A DNA stretch of 64,000 nt, from assembly GCF_020784725.1 (NCBI RefSeq), contig NZ_JAJGTZ010000028.1, positions 1-64,000 on the forward strand, in the 5' to 3' direction. Below are positions 31,401-37,528 of this stretch, piece by piece. The stretch is from Limosilactobacillus reuteri (GTDB taxonomy: Bacteria; Bacillota; Bacilli; Lactobacillales; Lactobacillaceae). Every line of letters starts with the position of its first letter. Position 1 is the stretch's first letter. The notes beneath the pieces are model-generated. The model searched no databases, was not told the origin of the DNA, and worked only from the letters and a program-made list of their open reading frames with translations. Position numbers and translations under genes: made by a program.

Positions 31401-33476
31401 AACATCATAGGTTCCTAATTGATTCCAATTTGGTTCACTATTATCAACAAATTCAAATGTAGTGCCTGATGGAAAATCAGCAACATTAGTAACTAAATCT
31501 TTAGCTGTTAAAGTCTTCCCCTTATAGGTAGTCTTATCTTGAATCTGAAGATTTTTCTTTTGGTCTGTAGGAATAGTAACAACTTGGTATGTAGCGTCCG
31601 CATAGTTAACTAGATGATTATTGTGACCAGTTACATCATCAACAGGGGCACTTGAAACTCTCTTTAGTACATAGTTATGTTCAGTAACATAATCCTCAAG
31701 CTTTTGATCAATCATGTTTTTGTAACTATTAATGGCATCGGTCATGTTACTTGCGCCAGCTGCATCATAAACAACGGGTACAGAAATGGTTGTACTTTGC
31801 CCACCCTTTGCATTATTAATAGTAATATTATGTGTATTATTGTTTTTATTAGACAAAAGAGTGTAGAGATTACCACTAGCTAAAATGATTGGCTGAGTAA
31901 AGCCACCATTGGCAATACCCAAAGTGTTTAACTTATCAGCAGTAAGTGTGGAGTTATTACCAAGATAAACGACTGACTTAGTATTATTTATGACATTCGA
32001 TGCACTAGTCACCTTACTAAAATCCCAATTAGAAAAATCAACATACTGAGCACTTGAACCAGCAAACAAAACTGACATATTGGTAGCATTGCTCGTGTTC
32101 CAGTTAGCAATCGCACTTGCATCAACCAATGATCCTTCATTGGCAAAAGTTGCGTAAAGATTAGTTACCTTACTGGTATTCCAGTTTTCCAAACCATGAA
32201 GACTAGTTAGTGATTGGTTAATATTAAATGCCCGATTCAAATCAGTTACATTGCTAGTATCCCAATTAGCTAAGGCACTAATGTCTGTCAGATTAGCATC
32301 ACTCATAAAAATGACACCCATGTCAGTTACATGGCTTACATTCCAATTTTCTAGACCTTGTAAGGTCGTAAAACTATTATTAGCAAATGCAGTGTTGAGT
32401 TTTTGTAAACTGTCAGTCTTCCAATTGCTAAGAGGCGAAAGATCCGAAACTTTACTGACATTGTTAAATATCCGAGTCATGTTCGTAACCTTTTGGACAT
32501 CCCAATTTTCCAAACCAGTTAAGCTAGTCAAGCTAGTTGCATTTTGGAACAAGGCAGACATATCTGTAACATTTGAAACATCCCAATCACTGATTCCAGT
32601 CAAAGAGGTTAGCTTAGAAGCACTGTTAAAAGTATTTTGCATCGAAATAACGCTACTGGTGTCTAAACTATTGGCATCTAAATCAGTCAAAGTAGTGTTC
32701 TTTTGGAATGTATTGTTTAAGTTAGTACTTGCAAGCTTAACTTTCTTATCATCAGTCTTGCTAAAAGCAATTGTAGTGGCATTCTTCCATTGATTCAGTA
32801 AATTGTTAGAAATTGCTACTTGCAGGCCATTAGTTGATGTGCCAGCTGCCGCAAAGTCAGCTTCATTAGGCACAATAATATGGGTTGTATCACCAGTATA
32901 GCCAGTTAATTGGTAGTAGTCAGTTCCATTAAATGTCGTACTCTGCCCCGTCCACTTAGAAGTATCTAATGTCCCCCAAGTTGCAGAATCATAGCCACCG
33001 TTAGTAGTAGCTGTTGCAGTAATCTTATTTTCTTGAAGTGCTTCATTGGCAGGGGCGTCAACAGTATTTACATTGAGAGCAAGAAAAGCATTTTTATTTT
33101 CTTCTTCACTATTAGTTTTATTTGCAGAAAAAGCGGAACTTGAATTTTCAGTATCCTGAGCAGTTGTAGTCTTTTGTTCACCGGTTTTAGAAGTGTCGGT
33201 AGTATTATCTACAACATTTCTCTTCGTTTCATCAGTATTTTGAGCACTCTCAGCCGCTGAACTTTTCAGTTGCGCCGATTCAGTTGCATTACTGCCACTT
33301 ACTTGAGTTGTTGCTGGGGTAGTCGTATCTGCTTGGACATTGGCATTTACTACCGCAGTTGCCCCAAAAGCCAGCATAAAAGTAGCACAGGCAGTAATCC
33401 ACTGTTTCTTTGCTTTGTATAATTTATAATTCTTATTTTTGGGAGTCATGCTCCGTAAAGGATTATTTTTACCCAT
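19467..33476 (-). CDS. Giant LPQTG surface protein: BspA-type LRR block plus about 24 MBG repeats, 4669 aa
   Basis: The ATG at 33476 follows GGGGGA at good spacing; a TATAAT box lies at 33515-33520. Residues 17-50 hold a KxYKxxKxW signal (KLYKAKKQW) followed by a hydrophobic stretch ending near NVQA. This signal class is often linked to the accessory SecA2/SecY2 route. An acidic/Ser/Thr stalk reaches about 150. Residues 220-510 are BspA-type (DUF285) leucine-rich repeats (LENWDVSNVTDM pattern). A mixed region with MucBP-like segments runs to about 1320. Then come about 24 MBG repeats of roughly 95-120 aa, each opening like VTLSGNxxxxYNGQ and closing with an NAGTYxVxLSxxG motif. About four MucBP units (GIISYQDKAG) follow, then a Pro-rich wall span and LPQTGN plus KKKKREK. 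It is presumably a sortase-anchored adhesin; its ligand cannot be read from sequence. Confidence 0.92.
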   Translation of the reverse strand: MGKNNPLRSMTPKNKNYKLYKAKKQWITACATFMLAFGATAVVNANVQADTTTPATTQVSGSNATESAQLKSSAAESAQNTDETKRNVVDNTTDTSKTGEQKTTTAQDTENSSSAFSANKTNSEEENKNAFLALNVNTVDAPANEALQENKITATATTNGGYDSATWGTLDTSKWTGQSTTFNGTDYYQLTGYTGDTTHIIVPNEADFAAAGTSTNGLQVAISNNLLNQWKNATTIAFSKTDDKKVKLASTNLNNTFQKNTTLTDLDANSLDTSSVISMQNTFNSASKLTSLTGISDWDVSNVTDMSALFQNATSLTSLTGLENWDVQKVTNMTRIFNNVSKVSDLSPLSNWKTDSLQKLNTAFANNSFTTLQGLENWNVSHVTDMGVIFMSDANLTDISALANWDTSNVTDLNRAFNINQSLTSLHGLENWNTSKVTNLYATFANEGSLVDASAIANWNTSNATNMSVLFAGSSAQYVDFSNWDFSKVTSASNVINNTKSVVYLGNNSTLTADKLNTLGIANGGFTQPIILASGNLYTLLSNKNNNTHNITINNAKGGQSTTISVPVVYDAAGASNMTDAINSYKNMIDQKLEDYVTEHNYVLKRVSSAPVDDVTGHNNHLVNYADATYQVVTIPTDQKKNLQIQDKTTYKGKTLTAKDLVTNVADFPSGTTFEFVDNSEPNWNQLGTYDVKVIATYPVSVNGQQYTAITTPATAKVTVTDQMQFTITYWDNTEKKELVQFDIQNPDNGGYSNNLKFPVDVNTRKYKSVSVTGVPDGVSFTASYGKPFTDPDCDWTVPNYKWDATAAPSLYGANIVIHLAHRTQDVTNTDPQAQATRTVTVNYIKTKVNEDGTYTEAGNAFTSAVLDVYYTRQATKDLVTGDITYGPWQWNTKKGDSSTPGYHVVSGTWTNLPQKWANVTADVPTLTGYTAYTGGPASNTNKIPANQFVFPTWNGSDGSTSDNSKGSSAYTTAVSLYEAQPVHTIFYVPNKTEARTITAKFVIAGGDKNGDSFRPDAQVQVFYAQTGTIDPTTNKVVYSGNWQWDQNEGDTANPGFHVISGSWNLPKSNQPFSVNVPDAGNDYVVVTIQLQGIYATNTFASPNFNPGIVFTNATDPTWYVRNDLTTYYVPKSLTEKTINRVINVTPPNQPGQPSVTQTITQSATLTRPVRVNADDSGVVFDGFTGSGWTTGQWGQFRNIPTPNNYTRIIKQVVTNPDGTTTETTLNLPFPKWIPAQTVNGDTPDTVINITYTTVATATLSGTNESTYTGNPITLNDLNNGNGPGDDPIYATVTGPTANLYSLQAGDVEFSSDNGQTWSIALPTNAGTYELRWTAQGKQNIIKAYGNNSIKWVDADGNSTITGTATYIISPKPITSVTISGNDQRKTYDGHEASLAVADLTISGNGTIANTPLSLTGLTASDFDWYDANGNKMATSPINAGTYEARLNSSALQTLKADNHNYSFDSVSSTIKYTINAAENTVSVDGTQTETYTGQPINVNYNPSGNNSVQVSISSKDGATASLSNVQLDSGDFQIVDISGNPITATNTGVYHIVLADAGVAKIQNVVGGNYKISQGTSFGTLVINKAQASAEFSGNNSSTYTGSANTDYLNGFSIKLNEPNNPTYNLVAGDIEFNVNGTWTTNVPINVGQYEVRLSQAGLDHIKEINSDNITWSATPVSGMGTYTITAATANAELSGHNSMSYNGNFVTTADLYTDGSTIKVSINGNNIVNLPTSFTLEDGDYTWNTQDGNAPVNAGKYTLTLSAAGLKKIQAAIDTAVGQDNVILSNDNTGSATFQIEQAVSPNVQLTGNEKSEYNGQAVSFDPTNEETKKNFGFNNVQGLTIPNLTADDFEWVDQDGNQISAPTNAGYYYLQLNEKGKSAFATANPNYTFVKDGNSTISGRITYQIYPASLIIGVTGTASEVYNGQDAAITQTQLDNGDIKLVWGNSTDEPSGLESFTLTPDDLEVVDSDGKPVSHANAQENDKTGNPTYYVRLTNSALNKIKALTGASNYDISLGDTTGNFLIYARKAQVTLSGNQTTTYGTDLDLDPSAYHIELTNWNSSVSVPTDAEIIQAIGGLKSGDVYISGFTNGQMPVNVGTYQVKIADQLLKRLQSAFPDYDWDAVSGTNSPGRSGSSDLYSGDGKHEPATYVITPADTTVTINGAEHIKYGENSTIQYGGENGYTITITAPVKNATIDNEHEPIYTNVKLEAGDLEFVTTPGNVGIYEVRLSPQGLKKFQALTGSTNYNWTQASAARANFFVDQMPVTITVGGNEQSVTYGSNEWLSAIKKNLQGYTLTVMTENDTTLNYQAKDGDLIFSQTPGNVGSYQVVLSSQGLDNIKSALGTNYAYPQAASDVTTYGTFNVSQGEVTISLDGSDSKIYDGKTTTPSDLNTGKYNLTYSATVYAPDGTAQTIQLTTDDLQFANGDPINAGSYTVELSPAGQAKLKNLTGNNGDNYKWTFNTTATYTINAATDASASLSGSNQKVFDGTVVTTAEINNGGDIIVNLTFPDSTENSIYHLQDGDYTWANGNAPTNAGTYTIELTSAGLAHLQAAIDQYAGKGNVIISADNVTGSATFKIVPKPITDVTISGKGQEKTYNGQEASLDVNDLSISGNDLVANTPLSMKDITASDFDWYDTDGNKLDAVPTDAGTYEARLKSSALQTLQKDNPNYSFNAASGTIKYTINQKAATDTLSGNDEKVYNGQGTTASDVLNSITWTPSGLVDGQSLDLADLTEADYAWYTKNADGTYTEMTSLPTDTGTYYLKLKDSSIAKIQAANPNYSFAADAISGEYTYVIKQAPAGGVLTGANSRAYNGQATTTAEVNSNGQIEVSVSFPGVTDANKTYLLKDGDYTWNTPDGSAPTNVGEYTITLTADGISNIKNYIISLAGRGQNDVPNVAFADDAFTGSAIYTINKAEATVTISGKVEQTYNGQALNDATIYGQIVWSAYDTTNDKSFTLTHDISTSDYSWYTKNGDQYVKFAGQPVNAGTYYLILNKDYTDKLNQENPNYDFTSVNGAFTYVINKATVTLNIAGSQSTDYNGQPVTIDYSNFPLSITTNNGVTVDLPAGVSLGADDVIITNAAGQVVAQPTAIGTYTITLTDNGLKKFASQTDNYDWTTAGSATLSITRNANVSVTLSGNEKVVYTGAVAVINPADFKITLGNGLTYELQAGDLQFVNTAAGANTNVGTYEVELSDQGRANIAKVQADNYGYDFSKAGLGTVTITKATPSAALSGDAEKSYDGTPISGYTPVVTITAPGNNSVSLTAGDYEWVKDGQTYPTAPSDAGTYTVQLTQSGIAKVKAVNVANLDWSNVQITGSGSYTINQANALITLPATSTQTIPWTGDLATIDPSNFIPEITTNNPNEKTIALPSTLQLTASDYEFLQDGKVISTPSEVGTYHVRLTQAGWQKVQNAIAGNNNYTWNYQGKGNYHIEKATASITLDGSASSIYTASPVVIPATNGVVNGISVKLSNGQTYVLKPEDLEFINEQGNQIPAPTNAGSYKVRLTEEALDQIRNLESNHYDYTYNNDAVAFTIEKASADVTTSGSYDVVYNGQTPEIKVDKIANAINTNNGVNLTAPTLSADDYEWVDKDGKVIANPVNVGTYYLKLKDSSQSKIATNNNYTWNFNGLASVTISKANATIGFNGSQETPYTGSVVALDPDKFEVKLSNGQTYQLTDKDIQVIGNPINVGTYQVELSQAGIAAIKAADSNYNYSYDGSKGSLTIVPAKATATLSGSQTTQDLEIDPSHYTVVVNGQTITGLTVSDFIFSKDGHPAQLTEAGTYDVELSGDAISKIRQENPNYNIDFISTATFTLENSSQTINYVDTDNQIISSTNISGHLKGTKLPFTPEIPAGWVASDPSSVPSEITLENGITTIKIKHGITNVDHTNPVPDGEKTVTGEVIDGAHENDLNQTITRTIVVTKPDGTKQTITQEGKIYRDATYDNVTGEVTYGEWSTAKWDAYTPETIPGYTVSESVVPEAEVKNGQQNETVNITYTANEQSGIISYQDKAGKEIGTTPLSGKTGETITITPKVPAGWQLVPAQGIPKTVTATAEGIPTIIVKVEHKTVVVTPETPAPDIPTGKVPGDPSKNYPIMEQLTVTPTRTINVKYPSGKEESIPQKVTFTRTAIFDEVTGEIKYTEWLPQGTVQWASYQPTTVTGYVPSQKIVPAMTVNPETPNETVDITYDKIPEPQEGQEIISYQDVNGQVIHTQTVTGEENSDVSFKPEVPTNWQPTAELPQSVKITGGTIVIVIEPVTAPVQEHKTVTRTIVEHLPSGDEQTMQTVVLIGTGTKNLVTGEVTDVKWNRGKFAAFTPTTVPGYTTNMSIVPEMDVTAASGDSNVEINYIPNEQTGMIIYRDANGSDISQTVLQGKTGATVEVNLTMPAGWQLVPGQSIPATVMATPDGIPDIVVLIKHQTIIVKPGEDAPTGKVPGNPSTTYEKMESLTKEVTRTIIVKLPDGQRQIITQAVNFTRTATFDAVTGKATYSAWQVDGSNEWPAYTAPEINGYTASQVSIPAEMVIPSDEDRSIEIEYTNNNQPAEPDKPITPEQPTTPPNPDQPVRPVQPAQPIEPLVPTNDGNKLVPDDQLPTKPLEQEKRQISNKHFVSHQLAQTRTEGKTKANVLPQTGNDQSSNSVLGFTFAALAGIFGLTGLKKKKREK

Positions 33477-33616
33477 AAGATATCCCCCATCTCTTAGTCA
33501 TTTATCTTCCTATAATTATATCCTAATCTAAATCCTTTTAAATCAATTTTTCATCATCCGATTTAATTTGCAGGCCAGTAGAATTTATCCATTGGTATTG
33601 TTAGGAGCAAAATTAC

Positions 33617-33657
33617 TAAAAAAACGAATGGTCGCTTTACGCTTAATACCATCCGTT
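33617..33657 (-). terminator. Rho-independent terminator of the 41-aa ORF
   Basis: The stem AACGGATGGT pairs with ACCATTCGTT, with one G-T pair, and is followed by a run of T. It lies 11 bp past the stop codon of the small ORF at 33669. Confidence 0.75.
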
Positions 33658-33668
33658 ACCACAACGCA

Positions 33669-33794
33669 TCAGTTATTGCCCTTCGTTGTTTCTTTCGGTT
33701 GTTTCTTTGCAAATAAGTGATATACGAGTCGTGCAACCAATGCTTGTAAAACAATCGTGACTACGCTTTGCGCAAGTTTTCTTTCCCATTTCAT
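33669..33794 (-). CDS. Small membrane-type protein, 41 aa
   Basis: The ORF encodes a 41-residue protein beginning MKWERKLAQSVV. It follows AAGGGAGC at 9-nt spacing. Residues 9-29 are mostly hydrophobic and could form one membrane helix. The tail is charged (AKKQPKETTKGNN). A dedicated terminator follows directly. The intact start signal, the terminator and the isolated position between adhesin and metQ argue for a real gene. I do not recognise the family. Confidence 0.55.
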   Translation of the reverse strand: MKWERKLAQSVVTIVLQALVARLVYHLFAKKQPKETTKGNN

Positions 33795-33959
33795 AATTTT
33801 AGCTCCCTTATTCAAATCATACCTTGTAGTTAAATCTAAGCTTCTATCAATTTAATTATACTCGCTTCTTATTAATTTGTTTAATAGAATCATTTATCCT
33901 CACATCGAATAAAATTAAAAATTATTCATAATAATTTTTAATTCCCCAATACAAGCACG

Positions 33960-34003
33960 CAAAAAGCCCTTTTTATTCGAAAATCATGAATAAAAAAGGC
34001 TTT
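33960..34003 (-). terminator. Rho-independent terminator after metQ
   Basis: A long AT-rich stem, AAAGCCTTTTTTATTC against GAATAAAAAGGGCTTT, ends in a T-run 44 bp after the metQ stop codon. Confidence 0.85.
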
Positions 34004-34046
34004 ATATTAGCATAATATAATCTTTTAGCTAATTATAATTTTATGA

Positions 34047-34910
34047 TTAATTTTCAAAATAGTTTAATGACTTATCAACATTAATCTTTGTTCCTTGATA
34101 CTTTTTAGCAATCCATTGTTGAATTTGCTTATCATGGTAAAGCTTAACTAACTTCTTATATTCCTTGTTATCACGGTTCTTCTTAGCAGTTGCTAAAACA
34201 TTAATGTTGTTCTTTGTGCTTTGATTAACCTTTTCATGATAAATAGAATCTTTCAAAACATTCAAGTGACCGGTCAAAGCAATCGTATTTCCAATCAATA
34301 CTAAATCAGTTGACTTTAATACCCGTGGCCCGGTGGTATCATCAATTTCTTTAAATTGAAGGTTCTTTGGATTAGACGCAATTTCGTTTGTTCCGCTAGT
34401 CGCACTAAAGCCGGGTTTTAGCTTAATCAAACCTGCACTTTGCAGAAGCAATAAACCACGCGCCGTGTTTGCTGGATTATTAGCGATCGCAACTGTTGCA
34501 CCATTCGGAATGTCTTTAACACTCTTATATTTATCTGAATATAAGCCCATTGGTTCTAAATAGGTAGTTCCAATCGCTGCTAGCTGTGCCTTCTTATTTT
34601 CCTTATTATAAGCTTGCAGATATGACCATGATTGAAAAGCATTAACGTCAATTTCACCACTAGCAGTCGCCCGGTTTAAGGCTACGGGATCAGTAAAACT
34701 CTTGACCTTAATCCTCAAACCTTCACTTTTGGCTTGCTTACTATTTGCAATGTGTTGCCAAACCTGCACATCCGGGCCAATCGTTCCAACAGTAATCTCA
34801 TCGTTGCGAGTAAACCCACCATTAGCGCCCACACTAAGTCCAGCCGCAACTAAAATCACTACTACAATACCAACAATCCACCAACCGGTATGCTTTTTCT
34901 TTCTCATCAT
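34047..34910 (-). CDS. metQ: MetQ/NlpA-family substrate-binding protein of a methionine ABC transporter
   Basis: The protein is 287 aa starting MMRKKKHTGWW, with AAAGGGG just upstream. An in-frame ATG at 34964 would add 18 residues without a ribosome binding site. Residues 10-28 are hydrophobic, and the NLPA fold follows (ITVGTIGPDVQVWQ, GEIDVNAFQSWSYLQAYN, AIANNPANTARGLLLLQ, LVLIGNTIALTG). The family delivers methionine or related compounds to a MetNI permease. No lipobox Cys is present after the hydrophobic segment, so it is probably held by an uncleaved N-terminal helix. No metN or metI lies nearby. It is 114 bp downstream of luxS with no terminator seen between, so it probably shares the T-box-controlled transcript. 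Confidence 0.8.
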   Translation of the reverse strand: MMRKKKHTGWWIVGIVVVILVAAGLSVGANGGFTRNDEITVGTIGPDVQVWQHIANSKQAKSEGLRIKVKSFTDPVALNRATASGEIDVNAFQSWSYLQAYNKENKKAQLAAIGTTYLEPMGLYSDKYKSVKDIPNGATVAIANNPANTARGLLLLQSAGLIKLKPGFSATSGTNEIASNPKNLQFKEIDDTTGPRVLKSTDLVLIGNTIALTGHLNVLKDSIYHEKVNQSTKNNINVLATAKKNRDNKEYKKLVKLYHDKQIQQWIAKKYQGTKINVDKSLNYFEN

Positions 34911-35024
34911 AACTACCCCTTTACTTTTGTTTTCGCTATTAAAATAACTAATCGCAATAGCCAACGGGACCCGACATGTCGTTATTCTCGAGAAATCCTT
35001 AGTCAGCGTTTACCAAAATTATTA

Positions 35025-35501
35025 TTAGTCAACCAAGTGCCGTTCAAATGGCTTGTCTGAAATACCTTCATCAAGAATCTTCTTTGACCATTCCTTAGCA
35101 GAGAATAATGAATGATCACGGTAGTTACCGCAAGATTCAATCGTTGTTCCCTGAACATCTTCCCACTTAGTCTTGTAGGCAATTTCTTCAAGTGAAGACT
35201 TCAATGCCTTGGCAACTTCAGTAGTTGAATGTTCACCCCATGTAATTAAGTGAAAGCCAGTCCGGCAACCAAATGGAGAACAATCAATTACACCATCCAA
35301 ACGGTCACGAAGCAAGCCAGCAAGCAAGTGTTCAATCGTATGCAAACCAGCAGTTGGAATTGCATTTTCATTTGGTTGAACTAACCGTAAATCATAGTTA
35401 CTAATCTTGTCTCCCTTTGCCCCTTCTTCAACGGTAATTAAACGAACGTAAGGTGCCTTAACCTTTGTGTGATCTAATGTAAAACTTTCAACCTTAGCCA
35501 T
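35025..35501 (-). CDS. luxS: S-ribosylhomocysteine lyase LuxS
   Basis: The protein is 158 aa, the usual LuxS length. It converts S-ribosylhomocysteine to homocysteine and DPD, the AI-2 precursor, as part of the activated methyl cycle. The metal-binding HTIEH motif and the [10 protein letters not shown] segment with the catalytic Cys and third metal ligand region are present. The start follows AAAGGAGTG. It lies behind a T-box leader and ahead of metQ, which fits control by amino acid supply. Confidence 0.96.
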   Translation of the reverse strand: MAKVESFTLDHTKVKAPYVRLITVEEGAKGDKISNYDLRLVQPNENAIPTAGLHTIEHLLAGLLRDRLDGVIDCSPFGCRTGFHLITWGEHSTTEVAKALKSSLEEIAYKTKWEDVQGTTIESCGNYRDHSLFSAKEWSKKILDEGISDKPFERHLVD

Positions 35502-35544
35502 AATAAAACACTCCTTTTCTGCCTGATGAGAATGAATCTTGGAA

Positions 35545-35835
35545 CTAAAAAATCCCTAGGAACGACAATCTAGCCAATTCCTAGGGACGTTTAATCTTCA
35601 TTAACGTGATACCACCCTAATTTAGCCTTATCTCACAATAAGACCCGCAAGAAGTACATAAAAATACTCCAGCACAGTAACGGGTGCTAATCGCTTGCTG
35701 CTAACACGTATGCTCACAGCATCAGTCTGCTCCAAGACCATCTTCATTATTCATTACCATACTAGTTCTCATCTTTCCTAGCTCTCTGTAATGGCATTAA
35801 ATAATTACTCATCTTTTCTAAGCAATTTCTAATTT
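35545..35835 (-). promoter_or_regulatory. T-box leader upstream of luxS
   Basis: On the minus strand, AGGGTGGTATCACG at about 35607-35619 matches the T-box consensus AGGGTGGNACCGCG. It is followed by a terminator with arms TCCCTAGGAA and TTCCTAGGGA and a T-run (35545-35590). A long stem I precedes it and contains ATTATT/AATAAT and CATTAC/GTAATG pairings. The variable base in TGGT is T, which would pair with discriminator A, as in bacterial tRNA-Met. I could not assign the specifier codon with certainty; an ATG occurs in the purine-rich 3' side of stem I. A methionine T-box is the sensible inference given luxS and metQ. Confidence 0.85.
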
Positions 35836-35845
35836 AATTGTAATT

Positions 35846-35874
35846 ATAATATCCTTATCCTTACTAATTGTCAA
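35846..35874 (-). promoter_or_regulatory. Promoter of the T-box/luxS transcript
   Basis: A consensus TTGACA -35 (35869-35874) and TATTAT -10 (35846-35851) are separated by 17 bp, directly before the T-box leader. Confidence 0.8.
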
Positions 35875-35888
35875 CACCTATTGCAAAA

Positions 35889-36575
35889 TTATTCATGATA
35901 TAACATCCTTAACGTTTTAGCATCATTTTTAGTTATTCCATTTTTGATGTTTCGTGGGATCATTACACTATGTTCATATTCTGGAGCGTGAGCCAATCCA
36001 AGGGCATGACCCAGTTCGTGTTGAGCAACCTCACTTCGAAATTCTTTATTAGTATAGTCTAACTGATTAGGATCCAAAGTTGAGGTTGCCTTATGCAAGA
36101 TATTCGTAGTCGGATCATATTCAGTCCGAGTTGAGCCGAGTTCAGATGTTGTATAGCCAACACCATTGTTTCCCGTATTATTTCGTGCTAGATCACCATC
36201 GGCCGCAATAATATTGGCCTTATCTTCGTTCTTAGTCCAGCGGATATGAACTGCTTTCGTCTTGTTCCACTTTTTGACCGCATCACGAAAAGCCCATTTT
36301 AATTTTGGATCAGCCGTTCCCATATAAATAGTAATATTCTTTTTCTTCCACCTAAAACCTTCAAGCGGTGTTGGTGTGTTTTCTGGAATTCTTAGCCGAT
36401 CTGCAGTCGGTCGTTGTCCACCATTAGAAAACTGAAAATCATTACTATCAGAAGAATCCTGACTAAAAAATGATGACTGGAAAGGTTGGGAAGGCGCATC
36501 TGCATCAGCAAGGACCTGATAATCGCCAATTCCAATTATTCCAGCGACTAAGAGTGCTACTAAAAATCGACGCAT
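35889..36575 (-). CDS. Secreted matrixin-like (M10 family) zinc metalloprotease
   Basis: The protein is 228 aa. The N-terminus MRRFLVALLVAGIIGIGDYQVLA looks like a signal peptide or anchor. The C-terminal half holds HELGHALGLAH, the HExxHxxGxxH zinc signature, followed by the Met-turn SVMIP. Upstream pieces (WAFRDAVKKWNKTKAVHIRW, NIIAADGDLARNNTG) match the matrixin fold. The start follows GGGGA. It lies 23 bp after the YczE-like gene, so the two are probably co-transcribed. The substrate cannot be predicted. Related small lactobacillus proteases are not well characterised. Confidence 0.85.
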   Translation of the reverse strand: MRRFLVALLVAGIIGIGDYQVLADADAPSQPFQSSFFSQDSSDSNDFQFSNGGQRPTADRLRIPENTPTPLEGFRWKKKNITIYMGTADPKLKWAFRDAVKKWNKTKAVHIRWTKNEDKANIIAADGDLARNNTGNNGVGYTTSELGSTRTEYDPTTNILHKATSTLDPNQLDYTNKEFRSEVAQHELGHALGLAHAPEYEHSVMIPRNIKNGITKNDAKTLRMLYHE

Positions 36576-36598
36576 TTAATCATCCCCATTCTATAAAG

Positions 36599-37213
36599 TT
36601 AGAAATGACAACACGGTTCAAGGCGTTCCTGCCAAAAACTGACAATCCAATTCTGAGCGAAAAAGCCGATCACCGTTCCAATATTAAAAGCAAAAATCGC
36701 ATGATTTTTCAGAGAACATAATAAGATAATGATAACGGGCAAGACAATGTTAAAATATTTCGTGAATTTAAGACTGGCGCGGCGTTTTAGGTAGACCGTT
36801 AACTTATCGTGTGGATGAAAACAACAATCACACTGCTGGTAAAGAGCATAACCAGCAAAGGCAATCACTAAACCGAGCAGATCAAAACCGAAGCGCAAGA
36901 AAATATTCATTGTATCGATTCCCCAAAATCGCCATAAATTCGCAAAGAGTTGCATTAAAATACTGTAGGGAACTAAAAACGTCAATTCCCAGCCAAATTC
37001 TTTAGGAACAAATTCGCCAACCAAAATAATATTAAGGCCAATGACAAATAGTCCTTCTGTAAAAATCGTCTCTGTCATGTTCCAACCCATCATATGCATA
37101 ATATTGACGATGGAGGCTGGCCAAGGCATACTCCCTAAATTTGTTACAATCGTCATTGAATGACCAATTGAGTTTAAAACAATTGCCAGTGCTAAAAATA
37201 CATACCGACGCAT
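36599..37213 (-). CDS. YczE/YitT-like integral membrane protein
   Basis: The protein is 204 aa starting MRRYVFLALAIV, after ACGGGATGATAAAA. The ATG three codons upstream overlaps that ribosome binding site and is less likely. About five hydrophobic segments are visible. The N-terminal GHSMTIVTNLGSMPW resembles the YczE/YyaS family signature. The loop CDCCFHPHDK and the C-terminal CCHF are Cys/His-rich. An extended -10 box (TGCTAAAAT) lies at 37251-37259 without a good -35. It leads the short operon with the metalloprotease gene. Function unknown. Confidence 0.65.
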   Translation of the reverse strand: MRRYVFLALAIVLNSIGHSMTIVTNLGSMPWPASIVNIMHMMGWNMTETIFTEGLFVIGLNIILVGEFVPKEFGWELTFLVPYSILMQLFANLWRFWGIDTMNIFLRFGFDLLGLVIAFAGYALYQQCDCCFHPHDKLTVYLKRRASLKFTKYFNIVLPVIIILLCSLKNHAIFAFNIGTVIGFFAQNWIVSFWQERLEPCCHF

Positions 37214-37312
37214 TTTTATCATCCCGTTTACGCTTATTCTCTATCACAGTATTTTAGCACGCTTATTGATTTTATGCGTTTATCTTGTCCTGAATTTTTG
37301 TAAGTACACAAA

Positions 37313-37356
37313 GAGGCTGAGAAAAAACTTTTGTTTTTTCAACAGCCTCGTTTTTT
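37313..37356 (+). terminator. GAGGCTG hairpin with T-run
   Basis: GAGGCTG and CAGCCTC arms, extended by A-rich and T-rich sides, are followed by TTTTTT on the plus strand. No plus-strand gene precedes it. The same GAGGCTG-GAGAAAA theme occurs at 44881-44916, so it may belong to a dispersed intergenic repeat. Confidence 0.5.
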
Positions 37357-37392
37357 ATACGAATAGTGTTACGATATTGTGAAAATCCTCGT

Positions 37393-37409
37393 AGGCTAGC
37401 TTCGCGTCG
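37393..37409 (+). repeat. Intergenic repeat unit, 17 bp
   Basis: The 17-mer AGGCTAGCTTCGCGTCG here recurs inverted at 48518-48534, also in a gene-free spacer next to hairpins. The rest of the spacer (37410-37528) shows no gene. Confidence 0.6.
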
Positions 37410-37528
37410 TAACTACACTAAGTCCGAACGATAATCAGCCCATGCCGTGCTAATCACCATTCTATCCTTACACCGCCTTGTCGAGAGGGTTAATTTCCAC
37501 TCACTATTGTTTCAATCAGTTTTAAACA

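Noticed and set aside
32251-32793. 180-aa plus-strand ORF opposite the LRR block
   Set aside because: Its repetitive Leu/Val/Ser pattern is a by-product of the LRR repeats on the other strand.
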